A stretch of DNA of 64,000 bases from Alopecurus myosuroides (Eukaryota; Streptophyta; Magnoliopsida; Poales; Poaceae): contig CM054057.1 of assembly GCA_028641055.1 (NCBI GenBank), forward strand, positions 727,232,484 to 727,296,483, in the 5' to 3' direction. The notes under the pieces are model-generated. The model made no database searches, was not told the origin of the DNA, and saw nothing but the letters and a program-made list of their open reading frames with translations. This document shows positions 21,884 to 34,415 of the stretch, one piece after another. Position numbers and translations under genes: made by a program. Each line of letters begins with the position of its first letter. Within the stretch, counting starts at the first letter, position 1.

Positions 21884-23081
21884 TTTCCTGCCACACCCCA
21901 GTTTTTGGATTCTTGTACTGTGCTTAAGAAGACAAAAAACTAGGGCCAACAATTTTCTTTTTAAACATGATTGTTTTAACTAACATGTGTTTATGATCTT
22001 AATCATATTTGCAACACAAGTTTTGTTTCTTTATAAAACCAATAGCAAATGTTTCTGAAAACATTCCTTTTATTTTTCCTGATATTTTTCCCTGATGTTT
22101 TCCTATTATTACTTGAGTGGATTTTTATTCCAAGACTTGGATCATTCTTGTTTGCATCTTAAAACAAAATTTTACTTTTGATGGATCCAAGAAAACAAGA
22201 TTTCAAAATGATTTATGAAAGATTCCTTAAAGGATTTCTATGGAAAACATTTTTCTGAAATAAAGCCAAGTACCTGTTTTCTACCCTTGTTTTCACTAGG
22301 TATCAAATGTTATTTTATGTTTTCATGACATTTAATTGAGCCTTGATATATGTACTACAAACCCGTCAGCTTACTTTTATTTTTGGGTAATTAAAATTTA
22401 TCTTTTGCTTGTTGTTTTTGCGGTATAAATTAAGGCAGAAAAAGGCATTTTTGAAAAACAGATAAAAACAGAAAGTATACCTTTTTCCACATTGTTTTCA
22501 TGGCCTTAAACTATTTCAAAATTGTTTTCAAAGGATGTTTCCGACATCTTATAACATGGTTAACAAGTCCATACTTTCGAAAACAAATTTTGGGAATCAT
22601 TTGAACCTTGAAAATAAACTCAACTTTTTGAACTTTTCATCTGTTTCCAACACTTAGAAATTTTCTAAGTCCTAAACTGAATTTTCTGAATTTTTCAGTG
22701 AACAGTGTGAGATACACTTTTGCACAAATGTTTTCTTTATGTTTATTTGCACATTGTGAGGTGTAGCCTGGCCTAGCTTGTTGACCAACATATGTACTCG
22801 AGCCAGGATGCATTAATAGTCTTCTAGAAGCCTTAGGCATGAAGAAATGAGAGAGAGAAGAGGATGATGTGGCAGGTATGGGCAGCCCATGCCTTTGACC
22901 TCTTTGACCTTGCCCTTTCCTCAACTTGCATCCAAAAGCCAGGATAAGACCACCCCCATGTGATCTGTGACTAGGACAGCCAGTGCACGAGTGTGGATGA
23001 CCTAAAAGCCCTCAGAGCGCCCTCATGCCATTGCTTGGCATCACCCCGTGGCCATTTTTGCCCTTACCCTCATCACCTCGG

Positions 23082-23480
23082 GTATAAGTGTGCAGAGCCC
23101 CTCCCCTTGCGCCTCTGCCCTCCTCCCACTCCCTCATACCTCCCCAAACCAAAACAGAGCCGAGCCTAGCCCCTGGAAGCGTGCACGAGCAGTGATCTCA
23201 CCGCCGGTGACCACCACGGCCCCGAGGTGACTCTGCTCGACCCGAGCTTCCTCCACCCTTCCCTATGCCCTGGATCAACTCCCCACCTCCCCTTGATCAT
23301 CCCTGACCCCCTCCCGTGGTCCCTCGTTTGCAGAATCGCCGCGCCGTCCGGGAACGCCGCCACGGGCATCGACCACGTTCGACCGCCTAGAGCCGCGCCG
23401 AGCGCCAATGACGATGCCCCTCGACGCCCTTGACCCCCTGCACCTTCCCCGAGCCCGCGTCGGCCATCCCCGAGCCCTAG
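23082..23480 (+). promoter_or_regulatory. GC-rich promoter and leader of the B 5' LTR
   Basis: A TATA box (gtataag, 23082-23088) is followed by a CT-rich leader, then a GC-rich stretch. The stretch contains a plausible splice acceptor (cgtttgcag before aatcgcc, about 23334) and a plausible donor (ccctaggtgagcc, about 23482). The same arrangement occurs in the 3' LTR (TATA at 41065). It looks like U3/R start plus a spliced leader. The short ORFs here (for example 23166-23876 minus) are by-products of GC richness. Promoter function is inferred. Confidence 0.5.
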
Positions 23481-25352
23481 GTGAGCCTCCCGAGCCTTTT
23501 CGCCGCCGGTCGTCGCGGGAGAGAGAGAGGAGAGTGAGGTGAGGAAGAAGAGAGAGAACGGGCCGTCGATCCGGGGATTAACGGCCACGCTTGAACGGGA
23601 AGCGTTCCCGCGCCGCGCGCGCTCGCCTAGCTGTGCTGGGCCGCGCAGTGCGCTATTTGGGCCGCGCCCACGCAGAACCAGCCCACACTCCTGATTTGTT
23701 TTCCTTTTTAAATAATAACAGAAACTTGATGTTAACTTTGGACGTTGGAAAAATATAAAACTTGCAAAATAAAATCTACCAAAAATCATGGTCCTAACCT
23801 GGTGAGTTCTTAACCACATAAAAATTGCAGAACCAAGTTTGGACTGTTCTTTTGACCACAAGGACTGTTTTGGCACAGAGTGTCTGTGAGAATGTTTTGA
23901 ACCTAACTATTAATATATTTAACTAAAATGAACTAACTAAAATTTTCTGGATAGCCCCTAATAGATCTATCCATAGAACTTGGCCTCACATCAAGGTGAG
24001 CTACCAAATGGAAATGCCATCCATTTTAGTAAAAGACCAGTAGGCTTTTCTGTGATTTTTAGAATGAGTTCAAAAATGATTTTTGAAGTAAATCCAACTG
24101 TATGATTTTGATATTTACTAGACCTATCAAACCCTAGATTAGATTGATTTTTGGAGCCCTAGATTATTTTTGGTGATCAGATCTAGAAACAACAGCTTTT
24201 CTGTTTTTGTTTCTTTGTGTGTTTTTGTTGAAATTGAAATTTGTGTTTGATTCTATTTTGTTTCCTAGCTTGTATAGAGTTCTTAGGACTTGTTATTAAG
24301 TTGTTTTCTTGCAGTACATCTACCCTAGAAAGTGTGTGCATGATTTGAAAACCCAAATAAAAATGGAACTAGCATTGTTACTTTCTAGTTTTATTCTTTG
24401 GAGTTTTTGTGTGAGCTAGATCTTTGTGTGCTTGGTTGACTTAATTTTGTGCTATGTTTGCTTTGAGTCCAATACCATTTTTGTAAGTACTAGTATGTTT
24501 AGGGTGTGATTCATTTGTTGGCATAATATTCCTTAGGGGTATCATGTTAAGAAATGTTTCACTATGGTGTGCTAAACTAAACTGTTTGCAAATAAAATAA
24601 CCCCTTGTGGTTAATAGATTGTTTGTGAATGATTTTAAATTGAGTGTTTGGATTTTTGAAAAGGTTTAGATAATTTTCCATTTGAGTGCATAGCTACTGG
24701 TTGTGCAACTTATACCATGGTTGCTTGCTAGTAATTAACTAGGAAACACAAAACTTGCTAAAATTGGTTTGTGCATGCTAAATGGTTGTTTCATAGGATT
24801 ATTTGGATATTTGTGCTTACTAGAATGAGTAAGATTTGGTTACTGTTATTAGGTATATTTATGTTCATGCTTGCTTGTTTAGAGTTAAGCATCATGGTAG
24901 CATTATTTGCTTCTATAGTGTTGAACTAGTGTCACCACTAGAAATTGTGGCTTGCTCTAGTGTTGTCATCTTTTATTTTATGAGTGTATGAGTTTATTAT
25001 AGCATAGTGAGGAAGTTATTACTTCTGTTATGATGCCATGAATTCTTTAGTTGCATGTGTTATGGTTGTAGAATATAAGTTTTTCTTATAGCATGCTTGT
25101 GTAGGAATTCCCATACTAGTATGCTACATGCAGTCCTGTTTTTATGCTTATTTGATGGGAGTATTTTCTTGAGTGATGATTGTGTTTTGGATTTTTTTTA
25201 TGACTTGATCCATTGGTTTTTAGCTACTGGTTGTTTGGTAAATTTTCATGATTGATGGACTCCATAACTTCAAGTAAACATTAAGGTAGTAAATAAATAG
25301 TCTATTCTTTTGTTGTGTGTTTGTTTGCTGTTTGGTAGTTGTCTGAGTGTTT

Positions 25353-27666
25353 TGTAACACCCCAAGCCAAACAAGAACTTGGGATGCTACCACGATCACG
25401 ACTTAAGAGAATAACTATGACCCTTTAGGAAAAATTCGGCAGAGTCTCCTTTGTTTTTTTTAGACATCCACCACAGGAAATAAGATATAAACATGAAACA
25501 AGGATATAAGACAAACATCAAAGGATACACGATCAAATAAAAATGAGACTCGGTCCACAAAATTATTATTAAGCTACCACCACGACAACGGATGAATAAC
25601 CAAAATCGTCTAGAACGACACTTCCATTTAGAAACACGACCAGAAATGATGAGGTAAAACTCCTAAAGATCAAATGTAATTGTTCTGATATTTTGTGATG
25701 AAAAAGTGAATCGTGTGGTGATGAAGGTGAAGGTGCTACTCCCATAACTCCCCATGCATATTGTCCTCAGGGATTACCTAAAAACATCAAAGCAACAAGG
25801 GTGAGTACAAAGACTCAACAAGTTCATAGACAAATAGTAACTTCACATAAATCTAAACACTGAGTCATCATGAAACATCATTCACCCATTAGCATATTTT
25901 ATGATTCCCTACATGCCTATATGCTCATCTAATCTCATCGTGAATACCGGTATCGCTTGAGTGGACACCCGTCGGCATCCACTCACTCCAACTGGTGGAG
26001 GGTGCTTCCAATGTGGGCCGCAACCCAACAAAGGAAGTCTCATTGTGCCCACCGAAGTAGGTCACTTTAACATCATTGTCATAATGGGTATGAAATATGG
26101 ATAATGCACATGTCATCATCAGCCTTTATCATCATCATCATGGAAATATCATAAACATAAATGGAAAGCTTTATAATTAAATCAAGTGAAGAGAGATGTG
26201 CAAAATTCACTATCCATCATGAACTTGCCTCAACCGCGGGGCACAAACTGTGAGTTGTAAGGTGCTGAACTGGAATTATCGACACCTGTTATTCAAACAA
26301 ATAGCACTCAATACACAGTATGGTTCCATAAACAATACATTTCGAAATCAAACAACGCTTCCTATGTGCAAGCCCCTCCTCTTGAGCAACATATGACCCT
26401 CGATAAAACTGAGAAACCAGTTATAAACAAAACACAACCATAGCGATGATTTATTCACCATCAACACGCTACTTCTCACACTTCCCTATATAGACAAAAT
26501 TCTGGACAATAATTTCATAACTACCTCAAACTTGAACATTGCTGAAATTCTGTCATTACAGGACAGAACAATTAATATTTACATAAGGATTATTATTCTT
26601 CTCGAATTTTTTCAAACAATGGAAGTTATACGATCAGAAAAACATTCTCCACAACCTTTATGTTCATCCCATAATTTAATTCCAAGGTTATCATGCCTAA
26701 AGTTGTAAAGGAGGCCATGGTGTACAGGAATTAAACAGTTCTGGACAGTGAACTAAACGGAACGCTGTGAGCAAACCGCTCAACCAAATTGCGCAATTAA
26801 AAATTCTACAGAAATGCTGAAACATGCTCTACAACTTTCATTCAAATTGTAATTCGAAATTATGTGGAGATCAACCCAGAATTCAACTCAAAGGTTACAG
26901 TACTTGACAGAAACTGCAGTATATTCTCTAACTGAATCGGTACAGAGAAACACACGTACAGGCTAAGAGGGAGCTAGCAAACTGCAGGAATAATCGGTTC
27001 TCTATGCCCAAAACGTGAAGCTAAAAGGTACATGCTGCTATAGTCCCAATGATTATGGGAACAAAGAAGAACAGAACACCAATTCTGATGTTAGCCCAAC
27101 CTGTATAACTAGAAGTGCAGCCTGACTACAACGTTGTTAGAAGAATAAGAAACAAGACAAGGGACGGATGCACGCACTGCTGTGACGATGAACAACGGAG
27201 ATGAAAACTTGATCCGGCAGATCGCCCACGGACCTTGCAGCAGCAGGTTCAATTGAACAACCTCATGGTGGCGGCTTCGATTGGGAAGGCAGGGGTAGTG
27301 CTACGATAGGAGGAGAACCGCCCTGACCTAAAACGCTAGGAATCGTGGCCAAGCTGGGCATGGACGCCGAGTCCAAGGCCTTAGGCCCAGTCCCAGTCCA
27401 TGAGTTTCTCTGTTTTAGTTGTCTCGCTAAGTACAAGCAGACTGCTACTATAATAATACCAACGCACAGATCAAATGGTTACAAGTTTGTGCAATCTCAT
27501 CATATGTCACCGGTTCAAGTGCTACCACTAACACTAATTTGTTCTTTTATTTTATTTTTCTCTGATTTCTCTTTTCAAATCACATTCAAATAATCTCCTG
27601 AGCCTATTTGTTCTCTACAAGATTAATTAGGCATACAGAACTAGCATCGAAATTTGGGGTATCACA
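25353..27666 (-). repeat. 3' LTR of element A
   Basis: 2314 bases; differs from the 5' LTR by scattered single changes and small indels (five differences in the first 240 bases, for example gaactt/gcactt and a 5-base indel near 25562). Short ORFs within it have no support. Confidence 0.95.
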
Positions 27667-27758
27667 TTCTTATCCCCTTAAACAGAATTCGTCCCCGAAT
27701 TCTTCCTCGCTTTACTACTACCCAAACTAACGTAGAAGATATAAAGTATAAACATGCA

Positions 27759-29180
27759 TCACATACCAGCCATGAATAAATCTGGATATCTCTCGCACAT
27801 ACGAGACTCAAGCTCCCATGTTGCCTCACGCTCGGTTTGCTGCGACCAAAGAAGTTTCACGTACTTTAGCGTCCTATTCCTCATCACTCTCTCAGACTCC
27901 TCCAATATCCTCATAGGGCAAACCTCAAAGGTTAAATCTTGTTCAATCGTATTGGCTCCATGGTAATCTGCCGTTCTGGGTCTCGAAAATGCTTCCGTAA
28001 CATAGAGACATGAAACACGTTATGCACACCTTTCATAGACTCGGGCAACTCAAGACGGTAGGCTAGATTTCCCACTCGTGCCACTATCATGAAAGGCCCA
28101 ATATAGCGCGGACTAAGCTTTCCTTTGATGTTAAATCTTATAACACCTTTTGTGGGTGACACCCTTAAGTACCTTCTCACCTACTTGAAATTCCACATTC
28201 GACCTCTTAGAATCAGCATAACTCTTTTGCCTACTCTGTGCTGCCAACATATGTTGCCTAATCTCAGCTACCCTCTTAGTGGCTTGCTGAACCCAATCTG
28301 GTCCAAGCACGGCCTTCTCGCCCACAGCGGTCCAACACAGTGGAGATCTACACTTTCTTCCATAAAGAGCCTCGTAAGGTGCCATCCGTATGCTAGCCTG
28401 ATAGCTGTTATTATAAGCAAACTCCACAAGTGGCAAGTGATCCTCCCAACTCCCTTGCCAAGATAGCACACAACATCTCAACATATCTTCTAGAGTTTGG
28501 ATTGTACGTTCTGACTGGCCATCTGTTTGTGGATGAAACGCCGTACTAAGTCTCAACTGTGTACCCAAGGCACTCTGTAAGCTCTCCCAGAATTTTGATA
28601 CAAACTTAGCATCTCTATCAGAAGTAATTGTTTTAGGAACCCCATGTAACCTGACTATCTCCCGTATATATATAGCTGCCAAGTCACTTGCAGAGTCGGT
28701 GGTGCGAATAGGAATAAAATGAGCAACCTTACTAAGTCGATCCACGACCACCCAAATCGCATCCTTCCCTCTCCGTGTACGAGGTAGGCCAACAACAAAG
28801 TCCATGGCAATGTCCTCCCAAGGCCACTCTGGAACCTCCAGAGACTGTAATAATCCCGCTGGCTTCTTATGCTCAGTCTTTACTCGCTGACAAACATCAC
28901 AAGACGATACATATTTGGCCACATCAACCTTCATCCTCTTCCACCAGTAAGTTTTTTTCAAATCCTGATACATCTTTGTCTCTCCAGGATGAACGGTGTA
29001 GGGAGTCCGGTGTGCCTCTCTGAGAATGTCCTCCTTCACCTGAGACTTTTGTGGCACACAAATACGGCCATGAAACCGAACAGCTCCGGTCCCATCTATA
29101 GTAAATTCTCCAGTTCTACCTTCAAGGACGCGCTCTCGGACTCGCTGTAATAGTCTATCACTTTGCTGCGCCTCTCTCAC
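27759..29180 (-). pseudogene. Integrase with chromodomain-like tail of element A
   Basis: An open frame 29180-28131 holds the HHCC zinc domain (HRTPYTVHPGETKMYQ ... CDVCQRVK) and the catalytic core: WEDIAMDFVVGLPRTRRGKD (Asp), TITSDRDAKFVSKFW (Asp) and FHPQTDGQSERTIQTLEDML (Glu). A frameshift near 28140 leads into 28180-27932 (GKLSPRYIGPFMIVARVG, the GPF/Y module). In a further frame to TGA 27759 is a chromodomain-type tail (TLKYVKLLWSQQTEREATWE). Such tails bind histone marks and direct insertion. Catalytic D-D-E is complete; only frame breaks separate the modules. Confidence 0.85.
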
Positions 29181-29227
29181 TCTATCCGGGATAGCTGACT
29201 GAAGGATGAATTGTGTCTCGTCATGTG

Positions 29228-29875
29228 CTACACCAGCAAAACAATATGATATTCCATCCTTTCAAAATCAGCAACAAGACAATCGACAGTAGGAGGTACA
29301 GACTTGCGGCTAAGAGCATCTACAACCACATTCGCCCTGCCTGGGTTGTATTTGATAGTGAGGTCATAGTCCTTTATCAATTCCAGCCATCGTCGTTGCC
29401 TCAAGTTCAACTCCTTCTGTGTGAAGAGGTATTTTAAACTCTTATGGTCAGTGAAAATATCACAAGATTCTCCATAAAGATAATGCCTCCAAAGCTTGAG
29501 TGCAAAGACCACCGCCGCAAGCTCTAGATCATGAGTAGGATAGTTCTGCTCGTGCTTTTTCAATTGCCTAGAAGAATAAGAAATAACCTTCCCATCTTGC
29601 ATGAGAACGCAACCAAGTCCAACTAGGGAAGCATCAGAGTAGACTGTAAATCGCTTCCCGGGACCAGGAAGAGTTAGAAATAGTGCAGTCACTAGACTAT
29701 TCTTGAGAGTGGAGAAGCTATGTTCACATTCATCGGTCCACTTGAATTTCACATCCTTTTGTGTTAGCTTGGTCATTGGCTTTGCTATGATAGAAAAATC
29801 CTTCACAAACTTCCTATAATAACCTTCCAAGCCCAAGAAACTCCTCACTTCCTTGACATTGATGGTCTCGGCCAA
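29228..29875 (-). pseudogene. RT thumb and RNase H of element A
   Basis: After the frameshift: [36 protein letters not shown], then RNase H with [18 protein letters not shown] (catalytic Asp), [20 protein letters not shown] (catalytic Glu), [14 protein letters not shown] (catalytic Asp) and [20 protein letters not shown]. All four catalytic positions seem present. Disabled only by loss of frame with the upstream RT. Confidence 0.85.
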
Positions 29876-31122
29876 TCTATAATGGTAGAAACCTTACTAG
29901 GATCAACCAAGATGCCATGTTGATTGATAACATGACCTAGAAAAGCCACTTCCGAAATCCAAAACTCACATTTCTTTAACTTTGCATAAAATCTATTCTT
30001 CTTCAAAGTCTCAAGCACGAGTCTCAAATGGCGCTCATGCCCCTCTTCATTTTTGGAATAAATAAGGATGTCATCAATGAACACTACCACAAAATTATCA
30101 AGGAACCCACGTAGCATGTTGTTCATTGTCTCCATAAAGATTGCAGGAGCATTGGTTAGTCCAAAAGACATAACTTTGTATTCATAATGACCATATTTAG
30201 TGCAAAAAGCAGTCTTTTCAATGTCTTGTTCCCGCACACGAATTTGATTGTAGCCAGATTGGAGGTCAATCTTTGAGAACACCTTAGCTCCATTAAGCTG
30301 ATCAAACAAGTCCTCGATGCGAGGCAATGTTTATTTGTTCTTGATGGTGACCGCATTAAGAGCACGATAATCAACACACTTTCGCCAACTGCCATCCCTC
30401 TTGGCAGTAAACATAACAGGTGCTCCCCAAGGTGAGACACTACGGCGAATCAAACCTTTGGATAACATATCGTCCAACTGCTTCTTCAACTCTTCTTGAA
30501 ATGGTCTTGATAATCGATAAGGAGCCATAGATATAGGCCGAGTGCCAGGAATAAGGTCAATACGAAACTCCACATCTCGTTCTGGTGGCATACCAGGCAG
30601 CTCATTGGGGAATACATTTGGGTAGTCTCGTACCACTGGGATCGACTCAACTGACATGGAGGTGCTTGGTGTCTCAACAAGAGCCCACAATAACCCCGTC
30701 TTGACTGATCGTTTCCCAGGAAATAAGCTAGCCAGGACAAATAGAGAGTGTGGAGGAGCAGTTCCTTGAAAGATCAACTCCTCACCGGATGGGGCCTGTA
30801 GAGATACAGTCTTCCAAAAACATGATATCACGGCGCGATAGCAATGCAACCAATCCATGCCAAGAATAACATCAAAAGGCTTTAGTGGAATGACCATAAG
30901 ATTAGCTACAAAATCTTCATCGCCTATAGATATCACACAACCAGGACAAACTATGGAAGAAGAAATTAGTCCACCGGGAGAACTAACGACCACTGACTGT
31001 CCAATCTCTTGTCGAGATAAATTAGCCTTATTTGCAAACTCTAGCGAAACAAACGAATAAGTAGCTCCGGAATCAAAGAGAACTAGTGCATCATGAGAAT
31101 CAACTGGAAGTGTACCTGTCAT
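29845..31122 (-). pseudogene. Protease and reverse transcriptase N-terminal part of element A
   Basis: The protease has [15 protein letters not shown] (active D-S-G-A) and [10 protein letters not shown] begins at [17 protein letters not shown], with [37 protein letters not shown], then an in-frame TAA at about 30328-30330. It continues [52 protein letters not shown] and [14 protein letters not shown], with the F-x-D-D box intact. Near 29890 the frame shifts before the RNase H connection. Normally protease cuts the polyprotein and RT copies the RNA. Confidence 0.85.
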
Positions 31123-31123
31123 G

Positions 31124-31865
31124 ACATCTGGACGTCATAGAGAAGCACCGGTCGGCATGGCATAGACCCCGGTTGTGGTGGAGCAGACGGTGCCCCAACA
31201 CTATGTTGCGATGGTGCAGGTAACTGAAGCGGAGCTGCTGGTGAAGGAAACTGAGCTGAAGCAACCGGAACCGCCTGCCACACATAGCCAGGAGGCGGTG
31301 CAAAAATTGGTGGAAACTGTGGAGTAGGAGTAACTCAGCCTCATACTCGTCTACCGATAACTTCCCTTGCTTAATGTGCTTCAGTTTCTCTGACATTTCC
31401 TCCTTGAACGATTCTGGATAGTACTTGTCAGTGAACTGCTGCACGAAAACATCCCAAGTGGGTTCCCCATGAACAGGAACATAAGCTGCACGAACTCCTG
31501 TCCACCATGCATCAGCAAGACCTTTAAGGTTGAAGGCCACAAAGAGAACCCGCTTGTGCGGAGGTAACTCCATAGCTGCCATATACTTCTCGATGGTGCT
31601 CATCCAAGATGGTGCTCATCCAAGATGATGCATCCATCGGAGTCCCAGTTCCATGAAAGTCACTAGCCTTTAGCTCTAACCAGTTTTTGAGAGTCGTCCC
31701 TTGGCTATCATGTCCACTATCAGCAGCAGATTGGGTCGCACTCCCCTCCTCATGATTACTATGCTCAACTTCTGCATCGGATTCATCGGCACGGTTATTG
31801 CGGCCTCCACGACCACGAGTATTGTGACCATGACCGCGACCGCGACCTCTACGTCTCGGCGGCAT
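31124..31865 (-). pseudogene. gag of element A (16-bp duplication and internal deletion)
   Basis: Starts at MPPRRRGRGRGHGHNTRGRG (ATG 31865; an upstream in-frame Met at 31886 is less likely). Then come an acidic linker and KNWLELKASDFHGTGTPMDA. A 16-base tandem duplication (31592-31607 and 31608-31623) shifts the frame. The next frame carries STIEKYMAAMELPPHKR, AFNLKGLADAWWTGV, TWDVFVQQFTDKYYPE and KLSVDEYEAE, a typical chromovirus capsid. Straight after EYEAE a Pro-rich C-terminal part begins (APPPGYVWQAVPVAS in another frame), so the second half of the capsid and the zinc knuckle are missing. Two lesions therefore disable gag. Confidence 0.75.
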
Positions 31866-32092
31866 AACTATACACAACATTAGCAATCATTAGTCAAAGG
31901 TTCAAAGACTTCTACATAATCACCATAAGAAAATAGCACATAAGCGTAAATGCAATGCATGACCCAACCCATCCTATTGTGCACCGGTGTGTCAAGTTTT
32001 AAGGTTGTTTTACTCAAATTTAGTTAATCCTATTAAGGTTCTTGTTTATTTTAACTACGATGACAAAGTTTTACACCAAAGACCTAAAGCCC

Positions 32093-32105
32093 GCTCTGAT
32101 ACCAA
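32093..32105 (-). other. Primer-binding site of element A
   Basis: TTGGTATCAGAGC on the minus strand, one base after the LTR end. Complementary to the 3' end of plant initiator tRNA-Met. Confidence 0.9.
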
Positions 32106-32106
32106 C

Positions 32107-34415
32107 TGTAACACCCCAAGCCAAACAAGCACTTGGGATGCTACCACGATCACGACTTAAGAGAATAACTATGACCCTTTAGGAAAAATTCGGCAGAGTC
32201 TCCTTTGTTTTTTTAGACATCCACCACAGGCAATAAGATATAAACATGAAACAAGGATATAAGACAAACATCAAAGGATACACGATCAAATAAAAATGAG
32301 ACTCGGTCCACAAAAATTAAGCTACCACCACGACAAACGGATGAATAACCAAAATCGTCTAGAACGACACTTCCATTTAGAAACACGACCAGAAATGATG
32401 AGGTAAAACTCCTAAAGATCAAATGTAATTGTTCTGATATTTTGTGATGAAAAAGTGAATCGTGTGGTGATGAAGGTGAAGGTGCTACTCCCATAACTCC
32501 CCATGCATATTGTCCTCAGGGATTACCTAAAAACATCAAAGCAACAAGGGTGAGTACAAAGACTCAACAAGTTCATAGACAAATAGTAACTTCACATCAA
32601 TCTAAACACTGAGTCATCATGAAACATCATTCACCCATTAGCATATTTTATGATTCCCTACATGCCTATATGCTCATCTCATCTCATCGCGAATACCGGT
32701 ATCGCTTGAGTGGACACCCGTCGGCATCCACTCACTCCAACTCGTGGAGGGTGCTTCTAATGTGGGCCGCAACCCAACAAAGGAAGTCTCATTGTGCCCA
32801 CCGAAGTAGGTTACTTTAACATCATGTCATAATGGGTATGAAATATGGATAATGCACATGTCATCATCAGCCTTTATCATCATCATCATGGAAATATCAT
32901 AAACATAAATGGAAAGCTTTATAATTAAATCAAGTGAAGAGAGATGTGCAAAATTCACTATCCATCATGAACTTGCCTCAACCGCGGGGCACAAACTGTG
33001 AGTTGTAAGGTGCTGAACTGGAATTATCGACACCTGTTATTCAAACAAATAGCACTCAATACACAGTATGGTTCCATAAACAATACATTTCGAAATCAAA
33101 CAACGCTTCCTATGTGCAAGCCCCTCCTCTTGAGCAACATATGACCCTCGATAAAACTGAGAAACCAGTTATAACCAAAACACAACCATAGCGATGATTT
33201 ATTCACCATCAACACGGTACTTCTCACACTTCCCTATATAGACAAAATTCTGGACAATAATTTCATAACTACCTCAAACTTGAACATTGCTGAAATTCTG
33301 TCATTACAGGACAGAACAATTAATATTTACATAAGGTTTATTATTCTTCTCGAAATTTTTCAAACAATGGAAGTTATACGATCAGAAAAACATTCTCCAC
33401 AACCTTTATGTTCATCCCATAATTTAATTCCAAGGCTATCATGCCTAAAGTTGTAAAGGAGGCCATGGTGTACAGGAATTAAACAGTTCTGGACAGTAAA
33501 CTAAACGGAACGCTGTGAGCAAACCGCTCAACCAAATTGCGCAATTAAAAATTCTACAGAAATGTTGAAACATGCTCTACAACTTTCATTCAAATTGTAA
33601 TTCGAAATTATGTGGAGATCAACCCAGAATTCAACTCAAAGGTTACAGTACTTGACAGAAACTACAGTATATTGTCTAACTGAATCGGTACAGAGAAACA
33701 CACGTACAGGCTAAGAGGGAGCTAGCAAACTGCAGGAATAATCAGTTCTCTATGCCCAAAACGTGAAGCTAAAAGGTACATGCTGCTATAGTCCCAATGA
33801 TTATGGGAACAAAGAAGAATAGAACACCAATTCTGATGTTAGCCCAACCTGTATAACTAGAAGTGCAGCCTGACTACAACATTGTTAGAAGAATAAGAAA
33901 CAAGACAAGGGACAGATGCACGCACTGCTGTGACGATGAACAACGGAGATGAAAACTTGATCCGGCAGATCGCCCGCGGACCTTGCAGCAGCAAGTTCAA
34001 TTGAACAACCTCATGGTGGCGGCTTCGATTGGGAAGGCAGGGGTAGTGCTACGATAGGAGGAGAACCGCCCTGACCTAAAACGCTAGGAATCGTGGCCAA
34101 GCTGGGCATGGACGCCGAGTCCAAGGCCTTAGGCCTGGTCCCAGTCCATGAGTTTCTCTGTTTTAGTTGTCTCGCTAAGTACAAGCAGACTGCTACTATA
34201 ATAATACCAACGCACAGATCAAATGGTTACATGTTTGTGCAATCTCATCATATGTCACCGGTTCAAGTGCTACCACTAACACTAATTTGTTCTTTTATTT
34301 TATTTTTCTCTGATTTACTCTTTTCAAATCACATTCAAATAATCTCCTGAGCCTATTTGTTCTCTACAAGATTAATTAGGCATACAAAACTAGCATCGAA
34401 ATTTGGGGTATCACA
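32107..34415 (-). repeat. 5' LTR of element A
   Basis: 2309 bases, minus-strand start at 34415 (TGTGATACCCCAAATTTCG), end at 32107 (GGTGTTACA). The primer-binding site follows directly. Confidence 0.95.

Larger units (their letters stand above)
25353..34415 (-). mobile_element. Element A: Tekay/Del-type chromovirus (minus strand), innermost
   Basis: 9063 bases flanked by a perfect 5-base duplication TGTTT (25348-25352 and 34416-34420). The uninterrupted target is visible in the other B LTR (tgagtgtttacctt, near 43698). LTRs: 5' on the minus strand 34415-32107, 3' 27666-25353. Termini TGTGATACCCC and GGGTGTTACA (minus strand). Primer-binding site 32105-32093, polypurine tract after the end of pol (aaggggataaga, about 27680-27667). 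Domain order gag, protease, RT, RNase H, integrase, chromodomain-like tail defines a chromovirus. Nearly identical LTRs make it the youngest layer, yet gag and RT are disrupted. Confidence 0.95.

Noticed and set aside
23166..23876. 236-codon minus-strand open frame in the B LTR (and similar frames at 41149-41673)
   Set aside because: It lies in the GC-rich LTR promoter block, has no domain, and the matching frame in the other LTR is broken and differs in length.
26500..27600. The 82-85 codon plus-strand frames at 27345 and 34093 as a conserved gene
   Set aside because: Conserved only because they lie in the two LTRs of the same young element.
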